From NCBI GenBank assembly GCA_902812455.1, contig CADDZH010000048.1, forward strand, positions 1 through 37,254: a stretch of 37,254 nt of DNA, read 5' to 3'. Numbering within the stretch: the first letter of the stretch is position 1; every line of letters starts with the position of its first letter. Shown here one piece after another: positions 7,718-15,936 of this stretch. Under the pieces are notes generated by a model. It worked only from the letters and a program-made list of their open reading frames with translations. It did not search any database and was not told the DNA's origin. The translations under genes and the position numbers were made by a program. The stretch is from Chloroflexota bacterium. GTDB taxonomy: Bacteria; Chloroflexota; Ktedonobacteria; Ktedonobacterales; Ktedonobacteraceae.

Positions 7718-9817
7718 ATGAGGGCACGCTATCCTGATCAAGAGGGCTTTGTCGAACGTAACGGCGTCAGAATCTTTTACGAAGTCTTTGGAACAGGCGA
7801 GCCTACAGTGCTGCTGCTCCCCACCTGGTCGATCGTCCACTCGCGCATCTGGAAGGCGCAAGTCCCCTATCTTGCCCGTCATTGCCGGGTCATCACCTTC
7901 GATGGGCGCGGCAATGGCCGGTCGAGCCGGCCTGCAACTCCAGAGGCGTATAGTGACAGAGAGTTTGCTGCCGATGCCCTGGCGGTGATGGATGCCACGG
8001 CGACAGAACAGGCCGTACTCGTCTCGATATCGAGAGGCGCCTGCTGGGCGCTACTGCTGGCCACCGAACACTCTGAGCGAGTTGCAGGGGTGGTGTTTAT
8101 TGGCCCGGCGCTCCCCCTCACCCCCTTAAGTGCAGAGCGCAGGGTCTATGCTTCGTTCGATGAGGTGCTGGATACCGACAAGGGTTGGGCCAAGTACAAT
8201 CGCCACTACTGGCTCAAGGACTACCCCGGCTTTGTTGAATTCTTCATGTCAAAGATCTTCACTGAGCCGCACTCCACCAAGCAGATCGAGGATGCGGTGG
8301 GCTGGGGACTGGAAACAACCCCCGAGGTGCTGATCGCGACCCAGGTTGCACCCTACGAGGTGAACCAACAGACTGCCGAAGAATTCGCCCGCCGTGTACA
8401 ATGCCCGGTGCTCGTCATCCATGGTGATGAGGATACCATCCAACCCCACGCGCGAGGCGCCAGGTTGGCCGAACTGACGGGCGGCACACTGGTGACCATC
8501 GAGGGCGGCGGACATTGCCCCCATGCTCGCGACCCGGTGAAGTTTAACCTGTTGTTGCACGACTTCATCCAGCCTTCACCTGCGCCCACTTTGACCTGGC
8601 AGCGCGGCAGGAAGCGCCGCAAGCGCGCCCTCTACATTTCCTCGCCGATCGGGCTGGGGCATGCCCAGCGCGACGTTGCCATTGCTGACGAACTGCGAAG
8701 CCTGCGGCCCGACCTCGAGATCGACTGGCTGGCCCAGCACCCGGTCACCGAAGTGCTCAAGGCGCGTGGCGAACGCATCCACCCGGCCAGCGCACACCTG
8801 GCGAACGAGTCACGCCACATCGAGAGCGAATCCGCCGAGCATGACCTGCACTGTTTCCAGGCCTGGCGCCGCATGGATGAGATCCTCGTCGCCAACTACA
8901 TGCTCTTCCACGACGTGGTCAACGAGGAGCAGTACGACCTGTGGATCGGGGATGAAGCCTGGGAGCTAGACTATTACCTGCACGAGAACCCCGAAGAGAA
9001 GCGCGCCGCCTACGTCTGGCTGACCGACTTCGTCGGCTGGCTGCCTCTGCCCGATGGTGGTGAACACGAAGCCTTCCTCACCGCCGACTACAATGCAGAG
9101 ATGGTCGAGCACATCGAGCGCTTTCCCCGGCTGCGCGACCGCGCCATCTTCGTGGGCAACCCCGAAGACATTGTTCCCGATACCTTCGGAGCGGACTTGC
9201 CGGCTATCCGGGCCTGGACCGAGCGACACTACGACTTCGCCGGTTACATTACGGGCTTCGACCCGGCAGCTTTCGCTGACCGGGAGGCGATCCGGGCAGA
9301 GTTGGGCTACCGGCCCGATGAGAAGGTGTGTATTGTGGCGGTCGGCGGCTCTGGTGTGGGCCAGCACCTGTTGCGGAGAGTCATGGCAGCCTTTCCCGAG
9401 GCGAAGCGGCGGGTGCCAGAATTGCGCATGATCGTCGTAGCTGGTCCGCGCATCGATCCGCAGTCGCTCCCCAAAGTGGAGGGGCTCGAAGTGCGCGCCT
9501 ATGTCTACGAGTTGTACCGGCACCTGGCAGTGTGCGATCTAGCAGTGGTGCAAGGCGGACTGACGGCGGCGATGGAACTGACGGCCAACAAGCGCCCGTT
9601 TCTCTACTTCCCCTTGCGTCACCATTTCGAGCAGAACTTCCACGTGCGGTACCGGCTCGATCGCTACCAGGCCGGGCGCTGTATGGACTTTGAGCAGGCA
9701 ACGCCAGAGATTATCGCCGTGGCCATCGCCGAGGAGATTGGCCGGAAGGTGGTGTACCGCGATGTCGAGCACGATGGTGCCGCACGAGCTGCAGCCCGCA
9801 TTGCCGAGCTCATCTGA
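7718..9817 (+). CDS. Fusion of alpha/beta-hydrolase and GT-B glycosyltransferase-like domain
   Basis: Seen, 699 aa. Residues about 10-290 are an alpha/beta-hydrolase: FDGRGNGRSS, a nucleophile elbow VSISRG with Ser105, an acid in HGDEDT (Asp239) and His266 in GGGHCPH. The elbow reads S-x-S-x-G rather than G-x-S-x-G. After a basic linker (TWQRGRKRRKRA), residues about 303-699 resemble a GT-B glycosyltransferase of the MurG/UDP-glucuronosyl type: SSPIGLGHAQRDVAIADELR at the N-lobe, AVGGSGVGQHLL at the domain joint and VVQGGLTAAMELTANKRPF in the donor-binding region. Known: hydrolases cleave esters and similar bonds; GT-B enzymes move sugar from a nucleotide sugar. Combined substrate unknown. 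A very strong SD AAAGGAGGG precedes the ATG. No signal peptide, so probably cytosolic. Confidence 0.85.
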   Translation: MRARYPDQEGFVERNGVRIFYEVFGTGEPTVLLLPTWSIVHSRIWKAQVPYLARHCRVITFDGRGNGRSSRPATPEAYSDREFAADALAVMDATATEQAVLVSISRGACWALLLATEHSERVAGVVFIGPALPLTPLSAERRVYASFDEVLDTDKGWAKYNRHYWLKDYPGFVEFFMSKIFTEPHSTKQIEDAVGWGLETTPEVLIATQVAPYEVNQQTAEEFARRVQCPVLVIHGDEDTIQPHARGARLAELTGGTLVTIEGGGHCPHARDPVKFNLLLHDFIQPSPAPTLTWQRGRKRRKRALYISSPIGLGHAQRDVAIADELRSLRPDLEIDWLAQHPVTEVLKARGERIHPASAHLANESRHIESESAEHDLHCFQAWRRMDEILVANYMLFHDVVNEEQYDLWIGDEAWELDYYLHENPEEKRAAYVWLTDFVGWLPLPDGGEHEAFLTADYNAEMVEHIERFPRLRDRAIFVGNPEDIVPDTFGADLPAIRAWTERHYDFAGYITGFDPAAFADREAIRAELGYRPDEKVCIVAVGGSGVGQHLLRRVMAAFPEAKRRVPELRMIVVAGPRIDPQSLPKVEGLEVRAYVYELYRHLAVCDLAVVQGGLTAAMELTANKRPFLYFPLRHHFEQNFHVRYRLDRYQAGRCMDFEQATPEIIAVAIAEEIGRKVVYRDVEHDGAARAAARIAELI

Positions 9818-9820
9818 GCT

Positions 9821-10060
9821 TTAGGAGGAGAAACTCATTCGTCCCACTGCCGTGTGTGCCAGCAGCTTCTGCCCGTTCTTCCAGAAGAGCTTCTCTTTTA
9901 CCTCCGGCTTGAACTCGATCTTGATTGCCTCAAAGTCCTTCAGCCAGCGCTGCGGCGTAATAAAGGGATAATCCGAGCCGAACAAGAAGCGATCCTGCAG
10001 GCGCGTGGCAGCTTCGCGCAGCAGCGCTTCAGGGATGTAGCGCGGTGACCAGCCGGACAA
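9821..10060 (-). pseudogene. 3'-terminal fragment of an amidohydrolase gene, duplicate of 17248-17487
   Basis: The 80 codons match the last 80 of the intact amidohydrolase at 17248-18129 without gaps, including the stop. It retains FLFGSDYPFITPQRWLKD but lacks the N-terminal two-thirds with the metal-binding HxH. The similarity stops abruptly at 10060, where the intact gene continues upstream. The 150 bp nearest the break carry a single mismatch, whereas the last 90 bp before the stop carry about twenty. A TTG sits at the broken edge, but no SD lies before it, so expression is unlikely. The rest of the gap, 10061-10358, holds no gene and a possible -10 TATACT at 10225-10230. Confidence 0.9.
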
Positions 10061-10358
10061 GCTTTTAACATATAACTATTCAATAATTCCTCTTTCAGCC
10101 GCTACTCTGGGCCCATTGCTGACAGAGTTGCAATCCCTCCTTGCTTGATAGACACACCTCTCACGTCACCAGAGGTCCAATCTCCCGCTACAAAGTCTGC
10201 ATCCTTGCTTGACTCGTTGTGTGTTATACTACCGAGTGTTGGAGATGGAGGTGAAATTCTCAACGACGTGGGGTACTGTCTGAATGAACAGGGGAATGCA
10301 ACAGAGCGACCTTGCAGAAGCCCGTTCTGGAGGGCCACAGAGAAAGGAGGCTGATCCT

Positions 10359-13091
10359 TTGCCAGAGCCAGATGTGTTGGTGACCAAGTTCACGATCCCA
10401 CCGGTTCGTGCCCGGCTACTTCCTCGCGAGGTTCTGATCGAGCGGTTAAACCAGAGCTGCAGGCTCCCTCTGGTGCTGCTCTCAGCGGGCGCGGGTTTTG
10501 GCAAAACGACGCTCCTGGCCGCCTGGGCCAGTCAATACACCCACCCGGTGGCCTGGCTGACGCTCGACCCCCTGGATAACGATCCGCAACGCTTCTGGAT
10601 CGCGGTCCTCACAGCTTTGCGCACGCGCTTTCCCACGCTAGGGGAAGAGGTGTTCGCTCGTTTGCAGGAGCCACAGCCGCCTCACCTGATCCCGCTGCTC
10701 ACCTCACTGGTCAATGATCTGGTCGCCTGCGGGCAGGAGGTCGTGCTCATTGTGGATGACTATCACCTGATCGAAGAGCCAGGCATCCACGCCTCGTTCA
10801 GCTACTTGCTCGATCACGCTCCCTCCTGCCTGCACCTGCTCCTCTCCAGTCGCGTCGATCCTCCTCTGGCACTCTCGTGTTGGCGCGCAGGGGGACAGAT
10901 GGCCGAGTTCCGCGACCACGACTTGCGGGTCAGCGAGCACGAGGGAAGCCTCTTCCTGCAGCAGGTCATGGGGGTGCATCTTGACGCAGAGGACGAACAC
11001 CGCTTGGTGCAGCGCACGGAGGGCTGGCTGGTCGGCTTGCAACTGGCGGCGCTCTCCCTTTCCCGGCAGGACGACCCTTCCGCCTGGGTCTCCGCCTTCA
11101 GTGGCACTCAACGCCTCATCCAGGACTATCTGCAAGACGAAATCCTGGCACGCCAGAAGCGGGCGATCCGGCGGTTCTTGCTGCGGGTCTGCATCCTGCC
11201 ACGTATGAACGCCTCCCTCTGTCAAGCCGTGACCGGGAAAGCAGACAGCCAGCAGATGTTAGAAACGCTGGAACGGAACCATCTCTTTGTAGTTGCCCTC
11301 GATGAGCAGCGGCAGTGGTATCGGTTGCATGACCTGTTTCGCGAGGCACTATTAGCCCGCTTGAAGGTGACCCAGCCAGCACTGTTGCCCAGGCTAAACG
11401 AGCAAGCTGCCCGCTGGTACGAGCAGCAGGGACTCCTTCCCGATGCCATCGAAGTCGCCCTCAGTGCTGGAGCCTTCGAGTGCGCGGCCGACCTGATTGA
11501 GCGCAGCATCACCCCGGGGAGCTTGCGCAATGCGTATCACACCCTGTGCCGCTGGCTGGGACAGCTGCCGAAAGAGATCCTGCAGGCCCGGCCAGAACTG
11601 AGTTTTCTGTATGGCCAGGCCCTGATGTTCACGATGCCACGAAGAGCGCCCGCCGCCTGGGCCTGCATTGAGCCGCCCCTCCAGTGGGCGGAGCAGGGCT
11701 TTGAAGCCACGGGTCAGCGGGAGCGGCTCGGCGAAACGCTGGAATTACACGCTGCGCTGGCCTTCTTTCAAGGAGATCTCGCCAGTGCTTTTGCCCTGAC
11801 CCGGCGAGCCTCCCCGCTCCTTTCCCAGCAGAGCACACTGTATGCTGCTTCTCTGTCCCTCGTCGGGTTAGAACACGCTCTGGCGGGCCATCTGGAGGCG
11901 GCCTGGCAACGTTTCCTGGAAAGCCAGCGCATCGCGCTCAACCGCGCTGACCTTCCTGTGACGGCTACCTCATCGCTGTTGATGGGGGAGGTGTGTCGGG
12001 CCCGTGGCGAACTACAAGGGGCCTCGCGTTACTACCACCAGGTGCTGGTTCTTGAAGAGAAGGACCCGGAGAACTTCCAGCAGCAACTCATGACCGAGAC
12101 CGGGGACCGAGAGCTGTTCTTTGTGTCCTGGGCGTATCACAACCTTGCTCAGCTTGCGTATGAATGGAACGATTTGGAGACTGCACAGCAGTATCTCTCG
12201 CAGGCGCAAGCCCTTGGAGAAGACCCGGAGCAAGAAATCCATATCCTGACCTCTGGTGGACTGATTCGTACACGTCTGCTGCAGCGCTGCGGAGAAAGCG
12301 TCCAGGCTCACAACCTCTTGGAAAGATGGGGGAGGCAGGCCCGCTTCCCCTGGGTTCTCAGAGCTATCCACACAGCCCAGGCCAGGCTGCACCTGGAGGT
12401 GGGATATCTGCCCGTGGTCGAGCGCTGGTCCCGTACCAAAGACCACTTCTTCGGTTTCCCGCTGCGAGAACGAGATCGGGCGCTACCTTCTGTATTCCAG
12501 GAGGAAGAAGCACTGCTGGTGGCGCGCTGGCTCCTTGCGCAGGAGAAGACAGAGGAAGCGCTCCAGGAGCTGGCTCCGTGGAGAGAGCAAGCGGAGATCC
12601 AGGGACGTATGCAGAGGCTCCTGGAAATCCTGACCCTGGAAGCCCTGGCTCACTTTGCGGCTCGCGCGCTCCCTGCGGCCCGCTCCACCCTCCTGCAGGC
12701 GTTGAGGCTGGCTCAGCCGGAGCATTTCCAGCGCCTGTTTCTCGATGAAGGCCAGCCGATGCAAACCCTCCTGAAGAGCACGCTCAAAGAGATCCAGGAG
12801 CCAGTGCTGGCGCTCTATGTGCGTCGGCTGCTGGAGGCGTTTGAGCGGGAGCAGGGGCCAGCAGCTTCTTCCACTGCGTTAGACTCCTCGGCACTGCTCG
12901 AACCTCTTACGCCCCAGGAACAACGGGTCTTACGCCTGCTGGCCGAGGGAGCCTCCAATCAACAAATCGCCGCGCAGTTGGTGATCGAGCTTTCGACGGT
13001 GAAGAAGCATATGACCAATCTCCTCGCGAAGCTAGGAGCGACCAATCGCACGCAGGCCGTGGTGCGCGCACGGGAGTATGATCTGCTCTAG
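10359..13091 (+). CDS. MalT-like LuxR-family transcriptional regulator (STAND ATPase)
   Basis: Seen: 910 aa from this start. A P-loop SAGAGFGKTT lies about 42-51, Walker B VVLIVDDYH about 127-135, then a winged-helix STAND region (EGWLVGLQLAALSLS), a long TPR-like helical array, and a C-terminal LuxR HTH in the last 65 residues (LTPQEQRVLRLLAEGASNQQ). Known: MalT-type proteins bind ATP and an inducer and activate adjacent promoters. Start choice: a perfect AAAGGAGG ends 8 nt before a TTG at 10359, giving MPEPDVLVTKF, the usual start for this family. The ATG at 10284 would add 25 residues with no comparable SD. The operon from 13333 follows at a 240-bp distance on the same strand, so it is the likely target. 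Confidence 0.9.
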   Translation: MPEPDVLVTKFTIPPVRARLLPREVLIERLNQSCRLPLVLLSAGAGFGKTTLLAAWASQYTHPVAWLTLDPLDNDPQRFWIAVLTALRTRFPTLGEEVFARLQEPQPPHLIPLLTSLVNDLVACGQEVVLIVDDYHLIEEPGIHASFSYLLDHAPSCLHLLLSSRVDPPLALSCWRAGGQMAEFRDHDLRVSEHEGSLFLQQVMGVHLDAEDEHRLVQRTEGWLVGLQLAALSLSRQDDPSAWVSAFSGTQRLIQDYLQDEILARQKRAIRRFLLRVCILPRMNASLCQAVTGKADSQQMLETLERNHLFVVALDEQRQWYRLHDLFREALLARLKVTQPALLPRLNEQAARWYEQQGLLPDAIEVALSAGAFECAADLIERSITPGSLRNAYHTLCRWLGQLPKEILQARPELSFLYGQALMFTMPRRAPAAWACIEPPLQWAEQGFEATGQRERLGETLELHAALAFFQGDLASAFALTRRASPLLSQQSTLYAASLSLVGLEHALAGHLEAAWQRFLESQRIALNRADLPVTATSSLLMGEVCRARGELQGASRYYHQVLVLEEKDPENFQQQLMTETGDRELFFVSWAYHNLAQLAYEWNDLETAQQYLSQAQALGEDPEQEIHILTSGGLIRTRLLQRCGESVQAHNLLERWGRQARFPWVLRAIHTAQARLHLEVGYLPVVERWSRTKDHFFGFPLRERDRALPSVFQEEEALLVARWLLAQEKTEEALQELAPWREQAEIQGRMQRLLEILTLEALAHFAARALPAARSTLLQALRLAQPEHFQRLFLDEGQPMQTLLKSTLKEIQEPVLALYVRRLLEAFEREQGPAASSTALDSSALLEPLTPQEQRVLRLLAEGASNQQIAAQLVIELSTVKKHMTNLLAKLGATNRTQAVVRAREYDLL

Positions 13092-13285
13092 CAACCTGGC
13101 CGTCTTCCCACGCTGCGGTCCGCAACGACATCGAGTCAAGAGGTTTCAGGTTCTCTTCTCCCTCGTTTTCCCTGATGCTCCTGTGGTCTTCTCTTCCTAA
13201 TCTCCCGCTTCACATTCCCCTCGTCTCCAACATACTACCAACAGTCTACTTTGGTCTACTGTGTAAGGGCGGGATGATGCGGTAT

Positions 13286-13302
13286 GCTTGTCTCAGACAA
13301 GC
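13286..13302. promoter_or_regulatory. Perfect 8-1-8 palindrome before the small-protein/epoxide-hydrolase operon
   Basis: GCTTGTCT-C-AGACAAGC is a perfect inverted repeat 31 bp upstream of the start at 13333. A direct repeat of GTCTACT occurs some 30 bp further upstream (13244-13260). Both suit regulator binding; the palindrome would fit a dimeric repressor better than a MalT-like activator, which usually uses direct repeats. Confidence 0.45.
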
Positions 13303-13332
13303 GGCAGGAACTGGAAAGGAGCGTCAACGCAC

Positions 13333-13563
13333 ATGAGGTGCCACATCCGTATTAAAGGACTCCTTGACCCGTCCTGGCAGGATTGGTTCGGGGGATTGGA
13401 GATCGTGCAGGAGCAAGAGGGCACCACGCTGTTTTTGGGTTCGTTAGAGGACCAAGCAGCGCTCCATGGCATCCTGGCAAAGATTCGTGGCCTCGGCCTG
13501 GATTTGCTCTCGTTTGAAATCCGCGAGGCGTTTCCATCTGAGGAACAAAGTCAACTGCGCTGA
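13333..13563 (+). CDS. Small conserved hypothetical protein
   Basis: Seen: 76 aa starting MRCHIRIKGLLDPSWQDWF, with an SD AAGGAG about 10 nt before the ATG. It is soluble and contains SLEDQAALHGILAKIRGLGL. I recognise this as a short-protein type that recurs next to regulators and stress genes in Ktedonobacteria and actinomycetes, apparently a small ferredoxin-like alpha/beta fold, but I know of no assigned function. It is the first gene of the plus-strand operon leading to the epoxide hydrolases. A start further upstream at 13288 is in frame but has no SD and would cross the palindrome. Confidence 0.7.
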   Translation: MRCHIRIKGLLDPSWQDWFGGLEIVQEQEGTTLFLGSLEDQAALHGILAKIRGLGLDLLSFEIREAFPSEEQSQLR

Positions 13564-13699
13564 AATGAGCTTTCCACGGATGACCCGAGCTGCCCTCGCG
13601 AAACAGCCTCGTGTGGCACGGGTCTGGCTTCTTTCCTTGCCGCTGTTCTTCTCGTTGTCTCCGTTGATTGTGTGTCTTGCTCGAAGGAGGAGAAAACAC

Positions 13700-14110
13700 A
13701 TGGACCCGATCCGACTGTTCTCTCTCATCTCGTGGATTGCTTTGCCAACCGTGATGTTTGGTGGCTATTCGCTGTTGGGGTTGCTGGTACGTGGCAACCC
13801 CTGGCTCACCCCCTTTCGCACGGCGTACTTCCGGGCTGGTCACGCCCATGCCGGAGTCTTACTTCTCATGTCCTTGTTGTACTACACCTATCTGGCCCAG
13901 ACCACCTTCTCGAGCGGTCTCAAGCTGCTCGCCTGTTGCGTGGTGCTGATTGGTCTGCTCGCGCAATCGGGTGGGTTTTTCCTGCACATGCTGGTGGGAA
14001 AGCAGGGGCGTGTCTCTGCCGGAACTCTGGTCACGATCCTGGGTGCGTTGCTACTGGCCTTCGCCGCCTTGCTGCTCGCCTATGGCCTGCTCGTCGCGCG
14101 CTCCCTTTGA
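13700..14110 (+). CDS. Small four-helix membrane protein
   Basis: Seen: 136 aa, nearly all hydrophobic, with about four transmembrane helices. A histidine-containing loop FRAGHAHAGVLLLMSLLYYTY stands out, and a similar His/Gly pattern occurs in small membrane proteins of heme or quinone type. I cannot assign a family. The start at 13700 is set by a strong GAAGGAGG nine nt upstream. The frame stays open upstream to an ATG at 13565 that would add a fifth hydrophobic segment, but no SD supports it. It belongs to the operon with the DoxX-like gene 42 bp downstream. Confidence 0.7.
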   Translation: MDPIRLFSLISWIALPTVMFGGYSLLGLLVRGNPWLTPFRTAYFRAGHAHAGVLLLMSLLYYTYLAQTTFSSGLKLLACCVVLIGLLAQSGGFFLHMLVGKQGRVSAGTLVTILGALLLAFAALLLAYGLLVARSL

Positions 14111-14152
14111 CGATCCCTCGTCCATGTTTTCTGAGAAGGAGGTTTGCTCTTC

Positions 14153-14593
14153 ATGATGACCCTCATTGTTCTGTTTGTCTCGTTGCTCGTCTTTCGGGGC
14201 CTCGGCGTCCTGGGAGTGCCTTTGTTCCTGACCTGGCACGACTCGGCCCTCTGGGCATTATCTGTAATGGTCCTCTTTACCGCCAGCGCCCACTTTACGA
14301 CTCTCAAAGAGGATCTCATCAAGATGGTGCCGAGCTTTTTCCCCGCTCCGCGCCAGATCGTCTTTGCCACTGGTCTGTTGGAGATCGCCGGGGCCATTGG
14401 CTTGCTGATCCCGCCGGTACGAACGGCTGCCGGCATCTGCCTGGCCCTCTTGTTCGTAGCCATGTTTCCGGCGAACATCAACGCGGCGTTGAGGCAGGTC
14501 CCCCTGCGTGGCAGGCCAGCAACCCCCCTCTGGCTGCGCCTCCCGATGCAGGTGCTCTTCATCGCTCTGGCTTTGTGGATCGCCCTGGGATAA
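14153..14593 (+). CDS. DoxX-like membrane protein
   Basis: Seen: 146 aa with four predicted transmembrane helices. The order LIKMVPSFFPAPRQIVFATG, LEIAGAIGLLIPPVRTAAG and ANINAALRQVP matches the DoxX/DUF4267-like group of small inner-membrane proteins. Known: members occur in thiosulfate:quinone oxidoreductase or in redox-stress systems, but most are uncharacterised. An SD GAAGGAGG lies 10 nt before the ATG. The position between another small membrane protein and two epoxide hydrolases suggests a detoxification setting; this is inference. Confidence 0.75.
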   Translation: MMTLIVLFVSLLVFRGLGVLGVPLFLTWHDSALWALSVMVLFTASAHFTTLKEDLIKMVPSFFPAPRQIVFATGLLEIAGAIGLLIPPVRTAAGICLALLFVAMFPANINAALRQVPLRGRPATPLWLRLPMQVLFIALALWIALG

Positions 14594-14608
14594 CGGAGGA
14601 GGTCAACG

Positions 14609-14680
14609 ATGCCACTCCATCGAGGAACGCTGGCACCAAGTCCTCTCGGCTTGCATTTAGAGAGGGAATCTCGTCATTAA
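14609..14680 (+). CDS. Possible 23-aa peptide ORF before the epoxide hydrolases
   Basis: An ATG 7 nt after a strong GGAGGAGG opens a 23-codon frame, MPLHRGTLAPSPLGLHLERE and three more residues, ending in TAA 24 nt before the first epoxide hydrolase. The SD is as good as those of its neighbours. It could be a leader peptide, a translated spacer or a decayed gene start; I know of no homologue. Confidence 0.3.
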   Translation: MPLHRGTLAPSPLGLHLERESRH

Positions 14681-14704
14681 GAAAAGAAAAAAAGGAGTCA
14701 CAAG

Positions 14705-15880
14705 ATGAACGTTCAACCATTCACCATCGCTGTTCCACAAACTACCCTGGACGACCTGCATGAGCGTCTGGCTCGCACCCGCTGGCCTGACGAAGCCGAG
14801 AATACGGGTTGGAACTATGGCACGAATCTGAACTACTTGCAGGAACTCGTACATTACTGGCAGCATTCCTACGACTGGCGCGCTCAGGAGGCGAAGCTGA
14901 ACCAGTTTGCCCAATTTCGCGTGCAGGTCGATGGTCAGCACATCCACTTCATCCACATGCGGGGCAAAGGACCTAACCCGACGCCGCTCCTGCTGCTCCA
15001 CGGCTGGCCAGATTCATTCTACCGGTTCCACAAGATCATCCCTCTTTTGACCGACCCTGCGAGCTATGGCGGGAACTCCGAGGACTCCTTTGACGTGATT
15101 GTGCCGTCATTACCGGGCTTTGGCTTCTCGGACCGTCCCAAATTCCCTGGCGGGATGAAGTCACTCCGCTCTGCCTCGTTGCTCTCGAAGTTGATGACCG
15201 AGGTGCTTGGCTACCAGCGCTATGCTGTCGGCGGTGGTGATATCGGCGGCCGGGTCACGCGCCTGCTGGCTCTGGCCCATCCCGAGCAGGTGCTTGGTAT
15301 CCACCTCACCGACATCGGCTTTCCCAGAGAGATCACGTTTCCTCCCGACGTACCGAATCCTTCGCCTGCAGAGGGTCGCTTCCTCGGCTCGGTCGGGATG
15401 TGGTTTTTCCAGGAAGGCGCGTATGGCGCGCTGCAAAGTACCAAACCACAGACGATTTCTTACGCGCTCTCTGACTCGCCTGTGGGCCTGGCTGGCTGGA
15501 TCGTCGAGAAGTTCCGTGCCTGGAGCGATTGCGACGGCGAGATCGAGAAGAGCTACACCAAAGATGAGCTGCTGACCAATGTCATGATCTACTGGGTGAC
15601 GGGAACCATCTCTTCGAGCGCACGGTTATACCTTGAGGACGCTTTCCAATCGGCACCCCAGCTCTCGGTGGGACAGTACATCGAAGTCCCGGCAGGGGTG
15701 GCGACCTTCCCCAAAGATCTGACCTATCCACCGCGCGAACTGGGCGAACGCTTCCTGCGTGTCGCGCGCTGGACCGAGATGCCCCATGGTGGACACTTCG
15801 CAGCATTGGAGGAACCGGAGCTGCTCGCCGAAGATATACGCGCCTTCTTCCGTCCTCTGCGGTCTGCCACTACAGGCTAA
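14705..15880 (+). CDS. Epoxide hydrolase with N-terminal EHN domain (copy 1)
   Basis: The enzyme would open an epoxide by attack of an active-site Asp and hydrolyse the ester intermediate with a His-activated water. Seen: 391 aa. The N-terminal EHN region (MNVQPFTIAVPQTTLDDLHE) is typical of microsomal/juvenile-hormone-type enzymes. The oxyanion motif HGWPDS begins at residue 99, the nucleophile is Asp179 in VGGGDIGGR, and the catalytic His364 lies in MPHGGHFAALEEP. Usual length is 380-420 aa. An SD AAAGGAG precedes the ATG. The second copy starts 56 bp downstream; the two are clear paralogs in tandem. There is no signal peptide, so it is probably cytosolic, and the natural substrate is not predictable. 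Confidence 0.9.
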   Translation: MNVQPFTIAVPQTTLDDLHERLARTRWPDEAENTGWNYGTNLNYLQELVHYWQHSYDWRAQEAKLNQFAQFRVQVDGQHIHFIHMRGKGPNPTPLLLLHGWPDSFYRFHKIIPLLTDPASYGGNSEDSFDVIVPSLPGFGFSDRPKFPGGMKSLRSASLLSKLMTEVLGYQRYAVGGGDIGGRVTRLLALAHPEQVLGIHLTDIGFPREITFPPDVPNPSPAEGRFLGSVGMWFFQEGAYGALQSTKPQTISYALSDSPVGLAGWIVEKFRAWSDCDGEIEKSYTKDELLTNVMIYWVTGTISSSARLYLEDAFQSAPQLSVGQYIEVPAGVATFPKDLTYPPRELGERFLRVARWTEMPHGGHFAALEEPELLAEDIRAFFRPLRSATTG

Positions 15881-15936
15881 GGAAGAATTGAGAAGCTGAG
15901 AAACCAGAGCAAAATGCACAAAGGAGAACTGTCACT

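Noticed and set aside
13466..13699. Longer N-terminus for the membrane protein at 13700
   Set aside because: Overlaps the small-protein gene and has no SD, whereas 13700 has GAAGGAGG at the right distance.
13672..14763. 363-codon open frame on the plus strand
   Set aside because: It overlaps three genes with strong SDs and family or membrane signatures, and its own translation is Arg/Pro-rich with no recognisable domain; a frame shadow.
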